Shown here: one piece after another, positions 12,223 through 20,740 of the stretch
Position numbering within the stretch: position 1 is the first letter of the stretch
Layout of the letters: every line of letters begins with the position of its first letter
NCBI RefSeq assembly: GCF_002135345.1
Contig: NZ_NEGI01000006.1
Span: forward strand, 167,492-231,491
From: Acinetobacter sp. ANC 4648
GTDB taxonomy: Bacteria > Pseudomonadota > Gammaproteobacteria > Pseudomonadales > Moraxellaceae
Reading direction: 5' to 3'
Length of the DNA: 64,000 nucleotides
Position numbers and translations under genes: made by a program
Notes under the pieces: generated by a model
Told to the model about the DNA's origin: nothing
What the model saw: only the letters and a program-made list of their open reading frames with translations
The model's database searches: none

Positions 12223-13038
12223 ATGCTATTGAATCGTTCGAAATTGATGATGGCTTGTATATTAAGCAGTGGGTTAGTATTGTCTGCGTGCTCAAAATCT
12301 CAAGATGCTAAAAAAGATGATGGCACATTAACAGCAACCGCACCTGCAACGGGCGAAGCATCAAACTTAACCGAGCGTAACTCTCAACAACGATTGATTC
12401 AAACTTTACAAAAACATTTTAAAACTGCGGGAATTACTGCAAAAATTACCGATGTAAAACCCACTGAAGTTCCTAACTTATATTGGGTCAGTATGGAAGG
12501 TACTAATTCAGTTTATGCCACCAGTGATGGTAAATTTTTAATTCAAGGCGATGTAATTCGTTTGGGTGGTAACAAACTGACCAGTATTAGTGATAAGTTA
12601 CAAAGCACTGAAAATAAAAAACACCTCTCTTCACTGAAAAAGGAAGATCTACTGGTTTATCCTGCGCAAGGTAAAACCAAGCATGTGATTTATGTCTTTA
12701 CCGATGCCAGCTGCCCGTATTGCCACAAATTACATGAGCAAATTCCTGCAATCACTGCGAAAGGGATTGAAGTTCGCTACATTGCTTGGCCACGTGGCGA
12801 ACAATTTATGCCAGCGATGGAAAGTGTCTGGTGTAGTGCAAATCGTCAAACAGCATTTGACCAAGCAATTGCAGGTGTCCAACTACCTCCAGCAACGTGC
12901 AAAAATCCAGTTCGTGACCAATATCAACTCGGACTTAATATGGGCGTCAATGGCACACCAGCGATCTACAATGAAGCAGGCGAACATATTGGTGCATACA
13001 TGACTGCGGAAGAGCTAGAGCAACGTTTAAATAACTAA
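12223..13038 (+). CDS. dsbC: DsbC-type thiol:disulfide interchange lipoprotein
   Basis: This periplasmic disulfide isomerase/reductase is of the DsbC/DsbG type. The product is 271 residues. After a basic N-terminus and hydrophobic core comes a lipobox LSAC with Cys at residue 23, so it is predicted to be a lipoprotein. Ser at +2 suggests outer-membrane sorting under the E. coli rule. A dimerisation-like domain precedes a thioredoxin fold with active site CPYC (residues 164-167). Classical DsbC has CGYC and no lipid anchor. Two further cysteines (VWCSA, ATCKN) could form the structural disulfide. A longer start at 12172 lacks a signal-like N-terminus; the ATG at 12223 has AAAGAG upstream. It lies between xerD and hom, as in Pseudomonas. 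Confidence 0.88.
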   Translation: MLLNRSKLMMACILSSGLVLSACSKSQDAKKDDGTLTATAPATGEASNLTERNSQQRLIQTLQKHFKTAGITAKITDVKPTEVPNLYWVSMEGTNSVYATSDGKFLIQGDVIRLGGNKLTSISDKLQSTENKKHLSSLKKEDLLVYPAQGKTKHVIYVFTDASCPYCHKLHEQIPAITAKGIEVRYIAWPRGEQFMPAMESVWCSANRQTAFDQAIAGVQLPPATCKNPVRDQYQLGLNMGVNGTPAIYNEAGEHIGAYMTAEELEQRLNN

Positions 13039-13081
13039 TTTTTATTGGTTAATTTACTATTTTTTATACAACAATATAAAG

Positions 13082-13115
13082 ATACGCCAGACTCTAGAGT
13101 CTGGCGTATTTTTTA
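13082..13115 (+). terminator. Terminator between dsbC and hom
   Basis: A perfect 28-base palindrome (13082-13109; arms contain ACGCCAGACTC) is followed by a T-run. It separates the xerD-dsbC side from hom-thrC, so hom probably has its own promoter downstream. Confidence 0.9.
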
Positions 13116-13163
13116 GCTATGATCTAAGCTTAATATCATTTATATGCATAATTGGAGTGTGAC

Positions 13164-14468
13164 GTGAAACCAGTTCGTCTGGCAATACTCGGTCTTGGGA
13201 CCGTAGGCGGTGGAGCCCTTAAACTATTACAAGAAAACGCTGCTGAAATTAGACGTCGCACCGGTCGTGAAATTGAAATTACCCATGTGGGCACACGTCG
13301 CCCACGTCCTGATTTAAATTTACCTGCAAGCGTGAAACAAAGTGCAGATTTACTTGAGATTGTACGTCAACCAGATGTTGATGTTGTAGTTGAAGTAATG
13401 GGTGGAATTCATCCTGCCTATGAAGTCATCATGGAAGCCATTAAGCACGGCAAACAAGTAGTCACTGCAAATAAAGCCTTGCTTGCTGAACATGGTAATG
13501 AATTGTTTAAAGCAGCAGATGATCACCACGTTCAAATTGCATATGAAGCTGCGGTAGCAGGTGGTATTCCTATTATCAAAGTAATTCGTGAAGGTTTGGC
13601 TGCTAATAAAATTGATTGGCTAGCAGGTATCATTAATGGTACTGGCAACTTTATTTTGACTGAGATGAGTGAAAAAGGTCGTGCCTTTGCTGATGTACTG
13701 CAAGAAGCTCAGGAACTAGGCTATGCCGAAGCTGATCCTACCTTTGATGTTGAAGGAATTGATGCTGCACACAAACTCACGATTCTTGCCTCATGTGCAT
13801 TTGGTATTCCTTTACAATTTGACAAAGTTTATACCGAAGGCATAACCAAAATCACGGCACAAGATGTGAAATATGCAGAAGAGTTAGGCTATCGGATTAA
13901 GCATCTCGGTATTGCTCGCCGTACAACTCAAGGAATTGAACTACGTGTCCATCCGACCCTTATTCCTGAAGAAGAGTTAATTGCCAATGTAAACGGTGTA
14001 AAAAATGCAGTATTGGTGCAAGCCAATGCAGTGGGGCCAACTTTGTATTATGGCGCAGGTGCAGGTGCAGGCCCTACCGCCTCTGCTGTAGTTGCAGATG
14101 TGGTCGATATTGTCCGTGATATCATTTATACCGAAGATGGTTCAGGCACCATTCCACAACTTGCGTTTGAAGCATTATCTGACTTAAATATTTTAAGCAG
14201 TGATGAAATGACAACAGGCTACTATCTACGTTTAAATGCAGAAGACCAAACTGGCGTACTTGCCGATGTCACCACCATCTTAAGTCGTGTTGGTATCAGT
14301 ATTGATGCCATTCTGCAGCAACCACGCTTAAAAGATTTAATTCCGATTGTGATTTTGACCGATCCAATTGTGGAATCAAAAATGAATGAAGCCATTGCTC
14401 TAATTCAAGCCTTACCGGCTATTCATGGCGAAATCGTACGAATTCGTTTAGAATTGCTTGATAACTAA
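13164..14468 (+). CDS. hom: Homoserine dehydrogenase
   Basis: This enzyme reduces aspartate semialdehyde to homoserine with NAD(P)H, the branch point to threonine and methionine. At 434 residues it has an N-terminal Rossmann motif GLGTVGGG, a catalytic domain with AGIINGTGNFIL and DPTFDVEG, and a C-terminal ACT domain (about residues 350-430), which usually mediates threonine feedback. The start is a GTG: GGAG at 13154-13157 lies 6 bases ahead of it, and the product then begins MKPVRLAILG. thrC follows 50 bases later, forming a threonine unit without thrB or aspartokinase. Confidence 0.96.
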   Translation: MKPVRLAILGLGTVGGGALKLLQENAAEIRRRTGREIEITHVGTRRPRPDLNLPASVKQSADLLEIVRQPDVDVVVEVMGGIHPAYEVIMEAIKHGKQVVTANKALLAEHGNELFKAADDHHVQIAYEAAVAGGIPIIKVIREGLAANKIDWLAGIINGTGNFILTEMSEKGRAFADVLQEAQELGYAEADPTFDVEGIDAAHKLTILASCAFGIPLQFDKVYTEGITKITAQDVKYAEELGYRIKHLGIARRTTQGIELRVHPTLIPEEELIANVNGVKNAVLVQANAVGPTLYYGAGAGAGPTASAVVADVVDIVRDIIYTEDGSGTIPQLAFEALSDLNILSSDEMTTGYYLRLNAEDQTGVLADVTTILSRVGISIDAILQQPRLKDLIPIVILTDPIVESKMNEAIALIQALPAIHGEIVRIRLELLDN

Positions 14469-14474
14469 TCGGTT

Positions 14475-14491
14475 TGAGGGCTCAGCCCTCA
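14475..14491. repeat. Short inverted repeat between hom and thrC
   Basis: TGAGGGCT and AGCCCTCA are perfect arms around a single C, with no T-run after them. It may be an RNA hairpin that tunes thrC translation or stabilises the hom transcript; it does not look like an intrinsic terminator. Confidence 0.6.
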
Positions 14492-14518
14492 CCAGCTCTA
14501 CTTAAATTGGAACACACC

Positions 14519-15658
14519 ATGTCTACTGCAAATCGCTATACAGGACTTGTTGATCGCTATCGTGACCGCTTACCAGTATCTAAAACTACACGTGCTATCT
14601 CTTTAAATGAAGGTAATACACCGCTCATTAAGCTAGATAATATTCCAGGTATTATTGGTAAAAATGTTGAAATTTATGTGAAGTATGAGGGCTTAAACCC
14701 AACTGGTTCATTTAAAGACCGTGGTATGACCATGGCTGTAACCAAAGCCGTTGAAGATGGCTCTAAAGCGATTATCTGTGCCTCGACAGGGAATACATCT
14801 GCAGCTGCGGCGGCATATGCTGCACGTGCAGGCATCAAAGCATTTGTGTTAATCCCAGAAGGCAAAATTGCTATGGGTAAAATGGCACAAGCGATGATGT
14901 ATGGTGCAATCACTATGCAAATTCGTGGTAACTTCGATGACGGTATGCGTTTAGTGAAAGAAGTGGCCGATCAAGCACCGGTTACCATTGTAAACTCAAT
15001 CAATCCATACCGTTTACAAGGTCAAAAAACCATTGCTTACGAAATTGTAGAAGCACTCGGTCGCGCACCTGATTACCACTGCTTACCTGTTGGTAATGCT
15101 GGTAATATTACAGCGCATTGGATGGGTTATACTGAAGCAGTTGCTAACCAACCGGTTGAAGAATTTGAAGCTGTGATTTATGACGCCGCAACGGATAAAT
15201 TTTCAGGCCCAAATCCTGAAGGTCGTCCAATTATGGTCGGTTATCAAGCCTCTGGTGCAGCTCCATTCTTACGTGGTGGTCCAGTTGAACATCCTGAAAC
15301 TATTGCAACAGCAATTCGTATTGGTAATCCACAAAGCTTTAATCATGCCAAAGCTGTAGTCCGAGATTCAAATGGTTGGTTCGATGAATTAACTGATGCT
15401 GAAATCTTAGAAGCTCAACGCTTACTGTCTATGTACGAAGGTGTCTTTGTTGAACCTGCTTCTGCCGCGTCTATTGGTGGTGCAATTCGTGACATTAAAG
15501 CAGGTAAAATTGCTGAAGGCTCAGTAATTGTATGTACCGTAACAGGTAATGGCTTAAAAGACCCTGACACAGCAATTAAGCAATGTGCTGATGCAGTTAT
15601 GCTATCGATTGATGCCACAATGAATCAAGTAAAAGAATCCATTCTTTCTAATATGTAA
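14519..15658 (+). CDS. thrC: Threonine synthase
   Basis: ThrC converts O-phosphohomoserine to threonine using pyridoxal phosphate. The 379-residue product is the shorter threonine synthase type. The PLP lysine lies in TGSFKDRGM (about residue 64), STGNTSAAAAAYAARAG follows, and the glycine-rich phosphate loop is PVGNAGNI. The start is the ATG at 14519 (MSTANRYTGL); an upstream in-frame codon at 14474 would run through the intergenic hairpin and is disfavoured. It is downstream of hom in one unit and closed by a strong hairpin. Confidence 0.96.
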   Translation: MSTANRYTGLVDRYRDRLPVSKTTRAISLNEGNTPLIKLDNIPGIIGKNVEIYVKYEGLNPTGSFKDRGMTMAVTKAVEDGSKAIICASTGNTSAAAAAYAARAGIKAFVLIPEGKIAMGKMAQAMMYGAITMQIRGNFDDGMRLVKEVADQAPVTIVNSINPYRLQGQKTIAYEIVEALGRAPDYHCLPVGNAGNITAHWMGYTEAVANQPVEEFEAVIYDAATDKFSGPNPEGRPIMVGYQASGAAPFLRGGPVEHPETIATAIRIGNPQSFNHAKAVVRDSNGWFDELTDAEILEAQRLLSMYEGVFVEPASAASIGGAIRDIKAGKIAEGSVIVCTVTGNGLKDPDTAIKQCADAVMLSIDATMNQVKESILSNM

Positions 15659-15672
15659 AATCTGATGAAAAT

Positions 15673-15701
15673 AAAAAAACCTGCATCATGCAGGTTTTTT
15701 T
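15673..15701. terminator. Bidirectional terminator between thrC and pbpG
   Basis: An A7 run, ACCTGCAT and ATGCAGGT arms and a T7 run sit between the convergent thrC and pbpG genes and can serve both. Confidence 0.92.
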
Positions 15702-15714
15702 CAAATGAATGTAA

Positions 15715-16770
15715 TTAAATACGTTTCGGTAAGTTACTGACCCAATTCAACAAATTGATTGCATCATTGGTACGTGCTTGAGAAGTACTTGCTCCAAGCA
15801 AGACTAAAACTGCTGGACGATTATTCACAGTCGTATGCATTACTACACAGCGCCCTGCTTCATTAATATAACCCGTTTTAGAAATATTAATATTCCACCC
15901 ACCATTACGTACTAAGGCATTGGTATTATTTGATTTTAACACTCGATAGCCTAAATTAAAATCATAATGTGCTGTGGTTGAAAATTGACGAATTAAACCA
16001 TACTGCGATGCTGTACTCACCAAAATCCCCAAATCACGTGCAGATGCAATATTATTCGGGTCTAAACCAGTTGATTCAACATAGTGCGTAGATGTCATTC
16101 CTAATTGACGAGCTTTCGCATTCATCGCTGCGATAAATGCTGGACGTCCCCCTGGATAAGTACGTGCCAAAGCTGCAGCTGCTGGATTTTCAGACTTCAT
16201 TAACGCCACCAGTAACATTTCAGCCCGATTCATCGTATCGCCCGCTTTTAATGTTGAGCTGGAATTTTTACCGCCAGCACCAGCAAAATCAATTTGCTGT
16301 AAGGTAATGTCTTCTGACATATTCAAACGTGCATCTGCCGTGATTACCGCCGTCATGAGCTTGGTAATCGAAGCAATTGGTAATGCCAAATTAGTATTCT
16401 TGCTATACAGCACTTCACCCGTCTTCGCATCCATCACCAAGGCAGCACGTGCATTCACAGAAGGTTGGCTACCATATCTACTGCTATCCAAAATTTGTAC
16501 AGATTTCGCAGTTGTAGTAATAGGCGTGTTATTAGCCTGACGAATAGTGGTGGTGAGTGTTGTTGAACCTTGAGGCGATATTTCCTCAGCATCATCGTCG
16601 AGTGAATCATTATTTAACAATTGACTCGCATCAGATGATGACCAACTCATCGCAGCTTGAGCGGAATTCCCTGAAGGATTCATCACCAGATCTGCAAAAC
16701 TTGTTGAACTCAAACCGAGAAGTACAGATAAACCTAATCCCTGCATCAACATTTTTTTGGATTTTTTCAT
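15715..16770 (-). CDS. pbpG: D-alanyl-D-alanine endopeptidase PbpG (PBP7/8 type)
   Basis: This is a low-molecular-mass penicillin-binding protein of the S11 family that cuts peptide cross-links in periplasmic peptidoglycan. The 351 residues begin with a signal peptide (basic MKKSKK, then a hydrophobic core ending near SFA, about residue 26). A linker rich in Asp/Ser precedes the catalytic domain. Active-site motifs are SITKLM (SxxK), SEN within LMKSENPAA, and KTGYINEAG (KTG). It lacks the C-terminal membrane anchor domain of PBP5/6, which fits PBP7. It is divergent from gacA. Confidence 0.9.
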   Translation of the reverse strand: MKKSKKMLMQGLGLSVLLGLSSTSFADLVMNPSGNSAQAAMSWSSSDASQLLNNDSLDDDAEEISPQGSTTLTTTIRQANNTPITTTAKSVQILDSSRYGSQPSVNARAALVMDAKTGEVLYSKNTNLALPIASITKLMTAVITADARLNMSEDITLQQIDFAGAGGKNSSSTLKAGDTMNRAEMLLVALMKSENPAAAALARTYPGGRPAFIAAMNAKARQLGMTSTHYVESTGLDPNNIASARDLGILVSTASQYGLIRQFSTTAHYDFNLGYRVLKSNNTNALVRNGGWNINISKTGYINEAGRCVVMHTTVNNRPAVLVLLGASTSQARTNDAINLLNWVSNLPKRI

Positions 16771-16990
16771 GGCAATTTTCTCATCTCAGGGAGGTTTTTA
16801 GCCATCTTGCTTATTACCTCAAATATGACTTACATTTACACCTAAACGTGATTAATATTACAACACATATTGAATCGCGCTATTGTGCACAAATATTTAG
16901 TGAACATTAAAGATAGCATTGCTAATTTCGTTATAACAATGCAAGTATTTTTTGCTTTATGTAACAAAAAAGTTGTTTATTAAAATATCC

Positions 16991-17005
16991 AAGGAGGCTG
17001 ATGTG
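16991..17005 (+). promoter_or_regulatory. Strong ribosome site fixing the gacA GTG start
   Basis: AAGGAGG is a full match to the anti-Shine-Dalgarno sequence and ends 5 bases before GTG at 17003. It decides the start against a longer in-frame ATG at 16952. Confidence 0.85.
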
Positions 17006-17638
17006 ATCACGGTTCTAGTGGTAGATGACCATGAATTAGTACGTACTGGTATCTGTCGAATGTTAGAAGACCAAATTGACATACACGTTATCGGACAAGC
17101 CGAATCTGGCGAAGAAGCCATTACCTTGGTCAGACAATATCATCCCAATATCGTGTTATTAGATGTCAATATGCCAGGCATTGGCGGTGTGGAAACCACA
17201 CGACGTTTATTACAAACCGCCCCAGAAACCAAAGTCTTAGCGGTCAGTGGTTTAGCAGAAGAACCTTATCCATCTTTACTGTTAAAAGCAGGAGCACGCG
17301 GTTATATCACCAAAGGTGCACCGATCTCTGAAATGGTTCGTGCCATTAAAAAAGTGATGCAAGGCGGAAAATATTTCAGTGCAGACATTGCTGAACAACT
17401 CGCCAGTTCGTATTTATCAGATACTCAACTCTCTCCTTTTGATGCACTGTCTGAACGTGAAATGCAAGTTGCGATGATGGTCGTAAATTGTATCAGTGCA
17501 CAAGAAATTTCAGATAAACTCTTTGTCAGTGTCAAAACCGTCAATACTTATCGTTATCGTATTTTTGAAAAACTCAATCTAGATAGTGATGTCAAACTTA
17601 CTCATCTCGCCATTCGTTATGGACTCATCAAACCGTAG
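17003..17638 (+). CDS. gacA: GacA/UvrY-type response regulator
   Basis: This is a two-component response regulator of 211 residues. The receiver domain (1-120) has the acidic DDHE, phospho-acceptor Asp in LLDVNMPG and the conserved Lys of TKGAP. A LuxR-type helix-turn-helix (about 145-205) has the recognition region SVKTVNTYRYRIFEKL. GacA normally pairs with the hybrid kinase GacS and controls small RNAs that titrate CsrA. The start is a GTG (product MITVLVVDDH): AAGGAGG at 16991-16997 stands 5 bases before it and would be inside any longer gene. No GacS lies nearby; pilS-pilR follow 30 bases on, so shared transcription is possible. Confidence 0.92.
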   Translation: MITVLVVDDHELVRTGICRMLEDQIDIHVIGQAESGEEAITLVRQYHPNIVLLDVNMPGIGGVETTRRLLQTAPETKVLAVSGLAEEPYPSLLLKAGARGYITKGAPISEMVRAIKKVMQGGKYFSADIAEQLASSYLSDTQLSPFDALSEREMQVAMMVVNCISAQEISDKLFVSVKTVNTYRYRIFEKLNLDSDVKLTHLAIRYGLIKP

Positions 17639-17668
17639 ATTATTTCTCAATTTTTCAAGAGTACATAT

Positions 17669-19237
17669 ATGTCGCCTGCGGTATCTATTCCAATCTATCA
17701 AACGATTTACCGTTTAGGCACACTCTACGCAGGCTATCGCTTAACCATTGCTTTATGTTTAATCTTGATTTTCCTCATTACCTTAGAAAATCAAGCTTCA
17801 CATTATGAATACCCGAGTCTTTATTTTTATGCCTTAATCACTTTTGCCATTTTTAGCATTGGGCAAATGCTTGCACTCAAATTTTACCCACATATCATCT
17901 CTCGACAATTTATTGCTATTTTCTTAGTTGATGTCGCATTTTTAAGCACTTTAACCTTTGCACTGGGCGGCCCCAACCTTTCCATTAGCTTACTCTTTGT
18001 GATCACCGTTTTTGCAGCGAACTTTCTCCTCACAAAGAATAAGGCCTTATTGATTACACTTGCCTCGGTCATCTCTATTGTTTACCAGCAATTTTTTGGC
18101 AGTTTTTTTGATTATTCCAATTTAAATAATATCGGTAACAGTGCTTTATTGGCCTTTTTATTTTTTGTGGTGTATGGCATTGGACAAGTAGCGATTCGTC
18201 GCTTTCAGGTATTAGAATCGCTCAACACCTTACAATCACTAGAATTGTTCAAATTACAAAATATTAACCGCTACATTTTAGAACAAATTGAAGTCGGCTA
18301 TTTGGTCTTAGATGAAAATTTTAAAATTATTGTGAGTAATCCAGCAGCCTGTGCTTTATTAGGAATATCTCCCCTATATACACATGAGCAATATCATCTC
18401 GCCACATTTCAACCCGATTTATTCGACAGTATTCAATCTGCTGTACTCCGTGAGGGGGAACGATTCCAGTTTGAATCGCAACAATCCACCTATTGCGTTG
18501 ATATTCGTGTCCAAAAATTAATTGTCCCACAGCAGGCGCTCACGTTATTGGTCTTAGAGGATGCTCAAAAACTCAATCAAAAAGTCCAACAACTCAAATT
18601 AGCTGCTTTAGGACAGCTTTCAGCCAGTATCGCACATGAAATTCGAAATCCACTTGCCGCCATTGTTCAAGCCAATGAGCTGACAATCGATAGTGATGCT
18701 GATCAAAAAAAATTACTCCATCATATGATTAGCAAGCAAGCTCTGCGCATTGACCGAATTATTCAAGATACCCTAGATATGGCAAAAAATAAAAAAACCA
18801 TATCGACAAAAATTGCCTTAAAAACATTCATTGATGATCTCATCCGACATGATTTGTCCGATGTAAAATCAAAGATTAAATTTAGTTTTTCTGACAGCCC
18901 TAATATTTATTTTGATGAGTTTCAGCTCAGACAAGTCTTGATAAACTTAGTTCGTAATGCACTCAGACATAACGCTATAGATGCAGCATTTATTCAAATA
19001 AATATCTTTAAAACTGAACAAAGTATTAACATTGATGTGATCGATTTTGGTAATGGCATCAACAAACAAGACTTATCACAACTTTTTCAACCTTTTTTTA
19101 GTACCGAAATAAGTGGAACTGGTTTAGGATTATACCTATCACATAGTATTTGTGAGGCAAATCAAGCAAAATTGATCTATGTAGAGCAAAAACAACAAGG
19201 GGCATGTTTCAGGATTGAGTGCCCACTCATTGGTTAA
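17669..19237 (+). CDS. pilS: Sensor histidine kinase PilS
   Basis: This is an inner-membrane histidine kinase predicted to phosphorylate PilR and control type IV pilin transcription. The first 180 residues form about six hydrophobic segments, as in PilS. A PAS-like region follows (about 205-300, with VGYLVLDENF). The H-box is SIAHEIRNPLAA (His near 326), and the ATPase domain shows an N-box (LVRNALRHN), DFGNGI and GTGLGLYLS. The length of 522 is usual. It is directly upstream of pilR and just after gacA. The assignment is firm from domain order plus the PilR partner. Confidence 0.9.
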   Translation: MSPAVSIPIYQTIYRLGTLYAGYRLTIALCLILIFLITLENQASHYEYPSLYFYALITFAIFSIGQMLALKFYPHIISRQFIAIFLVDVAFLSTLTFALGGPNLSISLLFVITVFAANFLLTKNKALLITLASVISIVYQQFFGSFFDYSNLNNIGNSALLAFLFFVVYGIGQVAIRRFQVLESLNTLQSLELFKLQNINRYILEQIEVGYLVLDENFKIIVSNPAACALLGISPLYTHEQYHLATFQPDLFDSIQSAVLREGERFQFESQQSTYCVDIRVQKLIVPQQALTLLVLEDAQKLNQKVQQLKLAALGQLSASIAHEIRNPLAAIVQANELTIDSDADQKKLLHHMISKQALRIDRIIQDTLDMAKNKKTISTKIALKTFIDDLIRHDLSDVKSKIKFSFSDSPNIYFDEFQLRQVLINLVRNALRHNAIDAAFIQINIFKTEQSINIDVIDFGNGINKQDLSQLFQPFFSTEISGTGLGLYLSHSICEANQAKLIYVEQKQQGACFRIECPLIG

Positions 19238-19258
19238 TTATTTAGGTTTTTTGGGGTT

Positions 19259-20671
19259 ATGGCTACACAACAACCATTAGTATTACTTGTTGATGATGAA
19301 CAAGATTTATGTATGCTTATGCAAATGAGTTTAGCCCGTATGGGCATAAAAACACATATGGCGCATCATCTAGAGCAAGCCAAATATTTTTTTAGTGAAT
19401 ATAAATATAATGCGTGTATTACCGATTTAAATCTTCCTGATGGCAGTGGCTTAGATTTAGTCAGGCATGTCACGCAAAACCACCCCAAAACCCCCATAGC
19501 CGTACTGACCGCCTATGGCAATATGGAAATTGCAATTGCATCACTGAAAGCGGGTGCCTTTGATTTTGTCAGTAAACCTATTAATCAACTGCATTTACAA
19601 CAGCTGTTAAACAAAGCATTACTCGTTCCTCAAATAGATTCTGAATCCACATCTTCCAAACTTGAATTTAAAATGTTGATTGGTGACTCCCAGCCCATTC
19701 AAAAGCTCAGAGAATCGATTAAAAAAATTGCACGCTCTCAAGCACCAGTATTTATTACCGGTGAATCTGGAACTGGAAAGGAAGTTGTTGCCAATTTAAT
19801 TCACCAACTTAGTAATCGACGTGATCAAGCCTTTATTGCCATTAATTGTGGTGCAATTTCTGAAGAATTGATGGAAAGTGAATTATTTGGTCATGTTAAA
19901 GGTTGTTTTTCTGGGGCAACTCAAGATAAACAAGGGCTAATATTAGCTGCCGATGGTGGTAGTTTATTTTTAGATGAAATTTCAGAACTCTCTTTATCTA
20001 TGCAAGCCAAGTTACTCCGCGCTGTACAAGAGAAAAAAATTCGACCACTGGGCAGTGAAAAAGAAATTGAAGTCGATTTCCGAATTATTAGTGCCAGTCA
20101 TCAAAATATAGAGGAACGCGTTCAACACGGAAAATTTAGACAGGATCTGTTTTTCCGTATTCATGTGATGGATATCGCACTGCCACCATTACGTGAGCGT
20201 GGCCATGATATTCTCATTCTTGCACATCATTTTATTGCACAAATTTGTCACGAATGGGGCATTGCAACCAAGCAATTGAGCAGTGCTGCAAGTGCATTTC
20301 TCTTGCAAAAATATTTTGCAGGAAATGTGAGAGAACTGCGAAATATGATTGAACGAGCCATCACACTTTGCGATGAAGAATTTATTGCACCATCACATTT
20401 ACAACCAAGCTCTCTCCGCCCGACCTTATATCAAGAACTGAATGAAGAGAAGGATATCATCCTGCCCCCTCCCCAAATCCAACCTATAGAAGCTGTAAAA
20501 ATTCCTGAAGAGGGCTTAGAACAGTTCTTAGAAAAAGTAGAGAAAGAAGTACTTCTGACTGCGCTAAATCAAACCCATTGGAACAGAACCCTTGCGGCTA
20601 AAAAATTGGGTATGACCTTTAGATCTTTACGCTATCGTTTGAAAAAATTTGGATTAGATACTGAAGACTAG
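19259..20671 (+). CDS. pilR: Sigma-54-dependent response regulator PilR
   Basis: PilR is an NtrC-type activator for RpoN-dependent pilin genes. The 470 residues contain a receiver domain with DDE and phospho-acceptor Asp in ITDLNLPDG (about residue 57), and an AAA+ domain with Walker A GESGTGKE and Walker B GSLFLDEI. A C-terminal Fis-type helix-turn-helix (about 430-468) includes NRTLAAKKLGMTFRSLRYRL. The sigma-54 contact loop reads GCFSGA instead of the usual GAFTGA, with Ser replacing the key Thr; GSFTGA-type variants are known in PilR. It lies 21 bases after pilS. Confidence 0.92.
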   Translation: MATQQPLVLLVDDEQDLCMLMQMSLARMGIKTHMAHHLEQAKYFFSEYKYNACITDLNLPDGSGLDLVRHVTQNHPKTPIAVLTAYGNMEIAIASLKAGAFDFVSKPINQLHLQQLLNKALLVPQIDSESTSSKLEFKMLIGDSQPIQKLRESIKKIARSQAPVFITGESGTGKEVVANLIHQLSNRRDQAFIAINCGAISEELMESELFGHVKGCFSGATQDKQGLILAADGGSLFLDEISELSLSMQAKLLRAVQEKKIRPLGSEKEIEVDFRIISASHQNIEERVQHGKFRQDLFFRIHVMDIALPPLRERGHDILILAHHFIAQICHEWGIATKQLSSAASAFLLQKYFAGNVRELRNMIERAITLCDEEFIAPSHLQPSSLRPTLYQELNEEKDIILPPPQIQPIEAVKIPEEGLEQFLEKVEKEVLLTALNQTHWNRTLAAKKLGMTFRSLRYRLKKFGLDTED

Positions 20672-20699
20672 GAACATAGATCTTATTAATCTGGAAGCT

Positions 20700-20740
20700 T
20701 TAAGACATAAAGTAAAGTGAGACTATTCTTTATGTCTTAA
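20700..20740. terminator. Hairpin at the pilR/ctp convergent junction
   Basis: Perfect arms TTAAGACATAAAG and CTTTATGTCTTAA with a 15-base loop. One arm lies within the last codons of the minus-strand protease gene. There is no long T-run, so termination in either direction is plausible but not certain. Confidence 0.6.
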
